DNA from: an uncultured Bacilli bacterium
GTDB taxonomy: Bacteria > Bacillota_I > Bacilli_A > RF39 > UBA660
Length of the DNA stretch: 17,708 bases
NCBI GenBank assembly: GCA_944331725.1
Contig: CALVJE010000009.1
Location: 1 to 17,708 of the forward strand
Direction: 5' to 3'
The notes beneath the pieces were generated by a model. That model was given only the letters and a program-made list of their open reading frames with translations, was not told the origin of the DNA and did no database searches. Below are positions 14,547 through 17,708 of this stretch, piece by piece (positions within the stretch are counted from its first letter, which is position 1; each line of letters opens with the position of its first letter). The position numbers and the translations under genes are program-made.

Positions 14547-14799
14547 GTTTTAAGCAAACAAGTGTACAACCTGGATTCATAAAATCTAGTTTATATTCTA
14601 ACACTCTTTTATCTTTTTTTAAATACTTATTTACAGCTTCTAACAATATTCCTTTTCCTATACCGTGAATTATAATAATATTTTCATATTTTAGTTTATA
14701 ACAATCATCTATAAATTCTTTTACTTTAAAAAGAGCATATTCTCTATCCATACCGTGTAAATCTATTTTAGGATAACTAGATAAGATCAAGGTTACCAC
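14533..14799 (-). CDS. Stand-alone Smr-domain protein
   Basis: This 88-residue protein is essentially a bare Smr (small MutS-related) domain, the nuclease-type fold found at the end of MutS2 and in small ribosome-rescue or RNA-cleaving proteins. The family marks are DLHG (13-16), with the long helix YALFKVKEFIDD after it, and the HGIGKG loop (45-50) followed by the LLEAVNKYL helix. The usual third motif (GGxT-like, ending the domain) reads PGCT (76-79) here. The frame opens at GTG 14799, 23 bases inside the end of the PfkB gene. A TTG four codons in is also possible. Neither has a clear ribosome-binding site, so coupled translation with the kinase is likely. Its activity and substrate cannot be read from the sequence. 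Confidence 0.82.
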   Translation of the reverse strand: MVTLILSSYPKIDLHGMDREYALFKVKEFIDDCYKLKYENIIIIHGIGKGILLEAVNKYLKKDKRVLEYKLDFMNPGCTLVCLKLDNP

Positions 14800-15679
14800 T
14801 TCTTTTTAAGACAATATTTAAACTAGGTATTGAAAATCTTCCCCCTACTTTAGTAGTTGATATAGCACCTGTTATATTAGAAAGACGGCAAGATTCTTCT
14901 AAAGAGTAATTATGTGATATAAAATAAGTAAACGCTCCGTGAAAAATATCTCCTGCACCTGTTGTATCAACCGCTTTTACTTTAATACTTGGTATAAGTT
15001 TATATTCACCATCTATCTTAGTAAAACATCCCTTATCTTCTAGAGTCATAATAACAGTATTATGAAAATCACTTTCTAATTTTTTATGAACTTCTATTAA
15101 TGATTCTATACTTCCATCATATGGTAATTTAGTATAATCTAAAGCAAAGTTCTTAGAACAAACAAGATAATCTACATAAGGACATAAATTAACTGTACTT
15201 GGTTTAAAACTACCAGCATCTATTATTTTAATAGCATCTTTATTATTCTCTAAGACTTTCTTACTCATTTCTTCTTCTTCACCATCTACTAAAATAACAT
15301 CATATTTATTATCATTATAGATACTACATCTTTTAATATTATCATCTTGACTAGTAAGTATAGTTCTAGTAGTTTTAACACGATTAGCGATGATAAAACT
15401 AAGACCTGTATCAAAATTATCTACAAGTTCTAAGTAATCAGTTGATACATTACCACTTTCTAATTCTTGTTTTATTCTTTTACCATAGTAATCATTACCT
15501 ACAACCCCTTGAAAAGATACATCACATCCCCAAAGACCTAATAAATAGGCAGCATTACTAGCAGGGCCTCCTCCACAGTCTATATGTTCACCTAAACGCA
15601 TCTTTGTATTTTCTACTGGATATGTGTCTACTTGAAAAGTAATGTCATAAGATGAATGACCAATTGTTAAATATTTCAT
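14777..15679 (-). CDS. PfkB-family (ribokinase-like) carbohydrate kinase
   Basis: This 300-residue protein belongs to the PfkB/ribokinase family, which phosphorylates sugars or nucleosides with ATP. The N-terminal signature region has CGGGPASNAAYLLGLWG (35-51), and the second signature VKAVDTTGAGDIFHGAF (234-250) carries the anion hole and the catalytic Asp244. Length and layout are typical for fructokinase/ribokinase-type members, but substrate residues are too variable to name the sugar. GGTGAT just upstream supports the ATG at 15679. The end overlaps the Smr gene by 23 bases. On the minus strand a -10-like TACAAT lies shortly upstream with no good -35, so the promoter is uncertain. Confidence 0.92.
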   Translation of the reverse strand: MKYLTIGHSSYDITFQVDTYPVENTKMRLGEHIDCGGGPASNAAYLLGLWGCDVSFQGVVGNDYYGKRIKQELESGNVSTDYLELVDNFDTGLSFIIANRVKTTRTILTSQDDNIKRCSIYNDNKYDVILVDGEEEEMSKKVLENNKDAIKIIDAGSFKPSTVNLCPYVDYLVCSKNFALDYTKLPYDGSIESLIEVHKKLESDFHNTVIMTLEDKGCFTKIDGEYKLIPSIKVKAVDTTGAGDIFHGAFTYFISHNYSLEESCRLSNITGAISTTKVGGRFSIPSLNIVLKRSGNLDLI

Positions 15680-15752
15680 ATTATCACCGATTTTATTGTA
15701 CCAAATTTTTAGTAAAAAATATATAAAAATAAAAGACTATAGTGTAAATATC

Positions 15753-15761
15753 TGTTATACT
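15753..15761 (+). promoter_or_regulatory. Extended -10 promoter of the 209-residue gene
   Basis: TGTTATACT is an extended -10 element (TG, one base, TATACT). The -35 region at the right distance is poor, which is common for extended -10 promoters. It lies 23 bases before the chosen ATG. Confidence 0.5.
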
Positions 15762-15784
15762 AAGAAAGAAAGGCAGTGATATTA

Positions 15785-16414
15785 ATGAAAAAGATAAAGG
15801 GTAGAATAAAAAAGAAAAAGGAAAAACAAAAACTAACTAGAAAACAAATAATTATTCTTATAATAGTTACTATTATTTTAGGTATTTTATGTTATTTTAT
15901 TTCAACTGAAGTAACTAAATCTATTATTGATCATAGAACAATGGAAGAAAGAAAGAAGAATGAAGATTATTCTGATTTAACAGATCTTGATACTATTGAA
16001 AATATTGATCTTAATACTTTTATTAATAATTATAATGAAGTAAGTGATGAAGATATTAATAGTAGTGATATAGTAGATAATATTATTAATATTAATGATA
16101 CTGAAATTGATTTAGTTATAAATAATAATTATTTAACTATTATGAGTATTAATTTTAATAAGAAAAATAAAAGTAATAAAGAGATTATTAGTAATATGAT
16201 AAAAGCGAATAATATGAATATTAATGATGATAGTATAGATTTAATATATGATAGAGTATTTGAAACAATAGGTACTACTAGTGATAAAACAAGTGAAACA
16301 TCAGAATTTTTTCAATATCAAGGATTAGAATTTAGTTTAAAAGAATATAAAGATAGTGATTATAAATATAGTTTTAGAATTGGAAGAATTACAAAAAATG
16401 AAAAAGAAGAGTGA
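15785..16414 (+). CDS. Unknown small single-pass membrane protein
   Basis: I do not recognise this 209-residue protein. A strongly basic cytoplasmic start (about half Lys/Arg in the first 20 residues) is followed by one membrane helix at about 21-40 and an external part rich in Asp, Asn, Ile and Ser, with a more ordered end (FQYQGLEFSLKEYKDSDYKYSFRIGRI). No lipobox or cell-wall signal is present. I prefer ATG 15785, since AGTGAT upstream resembles the GGTGAT sites of several neighbours. An in-frame GTG at 15776 has its possible AAAGG only 3 bases away. The gene is divergent from the PfkB kinase and convergent with the right-hand surface protein, sharing a terminator with it. Confidence 0.7.
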   Translation: MKKIKGRIKKKKEKQKLTRKQIIILIIVTIILGILCYFISTEVTKSIIDHRTMEERKKNEDYSDLTDLDTIENIDLNTFINNYNEVSDEDINSSDIVDNIININDTEIDLVINNNYLTIMSINFNKKNKSNKEIISNMIKANNMNINDDSIDLIYDRVFETIGTTSDKTSETSEFFQYQGLEFSLKEYKDSDYKYSFRIGRITKNEKEE

Positions 16415-16431
16415 TAAGTCATTCTTCTTTT
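16402..16431. terminator. Bidirectional terminator formed by the ends of two convergent genes
   Basis: AAAAGAAGAGTGA (16402-16414) pairs with TCATTCTTCTTTT (16419-16431) over 13 bp with one G-T pair and a TAAG loop. The loop is the whole gap between the two TGA stops, so both arms are entirely coding. A short T-rich tail follows in each direction. Confidence 0.65.
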
Positions 16432-17708
16432 ATTATAAAAGGATCTTCTTTTGTTCCTGTTCCACTTGTTATTATGATATTCTCTTTCAAATTTAAAGAA
16501 GGTTTTACACCATATGAACTGCTAGTTGGTAAAGAACCATTAGTTGGCCCATTATAAACAATATATCGTATTCCAGTAGAACTATATGGTGTTAAAGTCC
16601 AATAAGATATATTATTCTCACTACTATTAAACTGTCCCGCCATTAATTCTCCCCATCTCAATATTCCAACTTGAGTTTTTGCAGTATTTGATATTGGAAT
16701 ATTGTTTACTGTATCAGTATATTTCGACAGTTTATAGCTTTCTCCTGTTCCAACAGTACCTAAATACCAAGTAGTATTATTTCCTATCATATTTGTATCA
16801 TCTTCTGTTAAATAATTATTTAAATATTCTCCATTTAAGAATGTTCCTATTGTATTAGTACTTGAAAAAGTTATTGTACTACCAAATGATATTGTTTTAA
16901 AACTACCATTTCCTTTTAATGGTTCAGCACTTGTTATTTTAGTTCCTGATCCATTCTCGTGACTTACTATTCTATATAAATTATTCTCACCGGTTCCAAA
17001 GCTTATATACTCTCCACTGTATCTTGTATTTAGTTTTACTCCATTCAAGTCTTTATCATTATCTCCTTCTAACCTATATGGATTACTTTCTGTTCCATCA
17101 CCATCTACTATTTGAACAGATTCTTTTAAATTTATTGATGGTCTTATGCCAATAGCATTACCAGTTGCAATAGAATTAGAAACAGCTCCAGTGGTTCTAA
17201 CACTATATAAATTAGATGAATTATATTGCGTTATTGTCCACCAAGATAACCCAACATTTAAATAACCTTTAGTATAATCAGTACCTGTATAACTTACCTG
17301 ATATTCATATATATTTAAGAGCCCTACTGGATCTTCTACTATTGTTGTAGATGGCGGTTTACTTGTATCGCTCATCATTGTTGCATTCCATTTGCTATCC
17401 ATTTTTATAAATTTCTCAGGTTCTCTTAAATTGCCTAAAAAACCATCTGTAGTTGTATCATTTAACCAATCTTCCATATAACTATTTACAAAATCTGCAC
17501 TTCCACTTGAATAATCAATAGCACTTATATTCCATTGTGTTATTAACTTAACAGTACCTTCATCATTATTAACACTTACCACTCTCCATAATTTACCAGA
17601 ATACCATATATAATTATCAGGATTAGTTCCTGTTATAAATGTATCTTCTCCATCATTATAGATATCTCCATTTTCTCCCGGACTAGTTAATACTATATCA
17701 GATACATT
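16419..17708 (-). CDS. Repeat-containing surface protein, C-terminal part (partial)
   Basis: The frame is open from the right edge to the TGA at 16419-16421, giving 429 residues. The GTG at 17582 is internal, since the upstream codons continue the same domain (NYIWYSGKLWRVVSV). Two related modules are visible. Each opens with a W/Y-rich strand (IWYSGKLWRVV; FGTGENNLYRIV), has a WW- or YWT-type core (LSWWTITQY; ISYWTLTPYS) and closes with a matching tail: GIRPSINLKESVQIVDGDGTESNPYRLE, and GVKPSLNLKENIIITSGTGT followed by KEDPFIIKEE. This pattern occurs in exported proteins of gut Firmicutes and resembles DUF6273-type domains, from memory. No Cys, anchor or sorting signal occurs at the C-terminus, so any anchor or signal peptide lies beyond the window. 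Confidence 0.78.
   Translation of the reverse strand, partial: NVSDIVLTSPGENGDIYNDGEDTFITGTNPDNYIWYSGKLWRVVSVNNDEGTVKLITQWNISAIDYSSGSADFVNSYMEDWLNDTTTDGFLGNLREPEKFIKMDSKWNATMMSDTSKPPSTTIVEDPVGLLNIYEYQVSYTGTDYTKGYLNVGLSWWTITQYNSSNLYSVRTTGAVSNSIATGNAIGIRPSINLKESVQIVDGDGTESNPYRLEGDNDKDLNGVKLNTRYSGEYISFGTGENNLYRIVSHENGSGTKITSAEPLKGNGSFKTISFGSTITFSSTNTIGTFLNGEYLNNYLTEDDTNMIGNNTTWYLGTVGTGESYKLSKYTDTVNNIPISNTAKTQVGILRWGELMAGQFNSSENNISYWTLTPYSSTGIRYIVYNGPTNGSLPTSSSYGVKPSLNLKENIIITSGTGTKEDPFIIKEE

Noticed and set aside
1..17708. Mycoplasma-type code (TGA as Trp)
   Set aside because: Three genes end in TGA at sensible positions, and conserved Trp residues in SigA and AspRS are encoded by TGG.

Overview
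The window reads as a chromosome segment of a low-GC, compact Firmicutes/Bacilli relative, of the kind found among uncultured, genome-reduced gut Bacilli (RF39- or Erysipelotrichales-like). The evidence is extreme A+T richness, AGGAGG and GGTGAT ribosome-binding sites, housekeeping sigma-A promoters, and Firmicutes gene orders (dnaG-sigA-trmK and hisS-aspS). TGA is a normal stop (dnaG, the 15785 gene and the 16419 gene all end with it) and Trp is TGG, so this is not a code-4 Mycoplasma. The lineage is inferred from style, not from a search. I see no tRNA, rRNA, CRISPR array, transposase or phage gene.

Layout from left to right: the N-terminus of an exported surface protein (minus strand, cut by the left edge); trpS, with a small four-helix membrane protein divergent from it; the macromolecular-synthesis operon dnaG-sigA-trmK (minus); a 240-260 base gene-free stretch with a perfect palindrome and several hairpins; an orphan 149-residue gene on the plus strand facing an unknown single-pass membrane protein; hisS-aspS (minus); a 296-base gap that appears to encode a short structured RNA with its own promoter and terminator; a 618-residue unknown soluble protein; a two-gene membrane/surface operon under a perfect consensus promoter; a PfkB-family kinase overlapping a stand-alone Smr protein; a small plus-strand membrane protein; and the C-terminal part of a repeat-containing surface protein cut by the right edge.

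The housekeeping genes cover replication priming (DnaG), promoter recognition (SigA), tRNA modification (TrmK) and three aminoacyl-tRNA synthetases. AspRS is the short archaeal/eukaryotic type, not the roughly 590-residue bacterial type. About half of the window encodes proteins I cannot name, most of them single-pass membrane or exported proteins rich in Asn, Asp, Ser and Thr. Genes are packed so tightly that three convergent pairs share terminator hairpins built from their own last codons. Several promoters sit inside neighbouring genes or terminators.

The best leads for something new are the structured RNA between hisS and the 618-residue gene (9840-9950), the strongly promoted membrane operon at 11992-14485, and the palindrome and hairpins upstream of dnaG.
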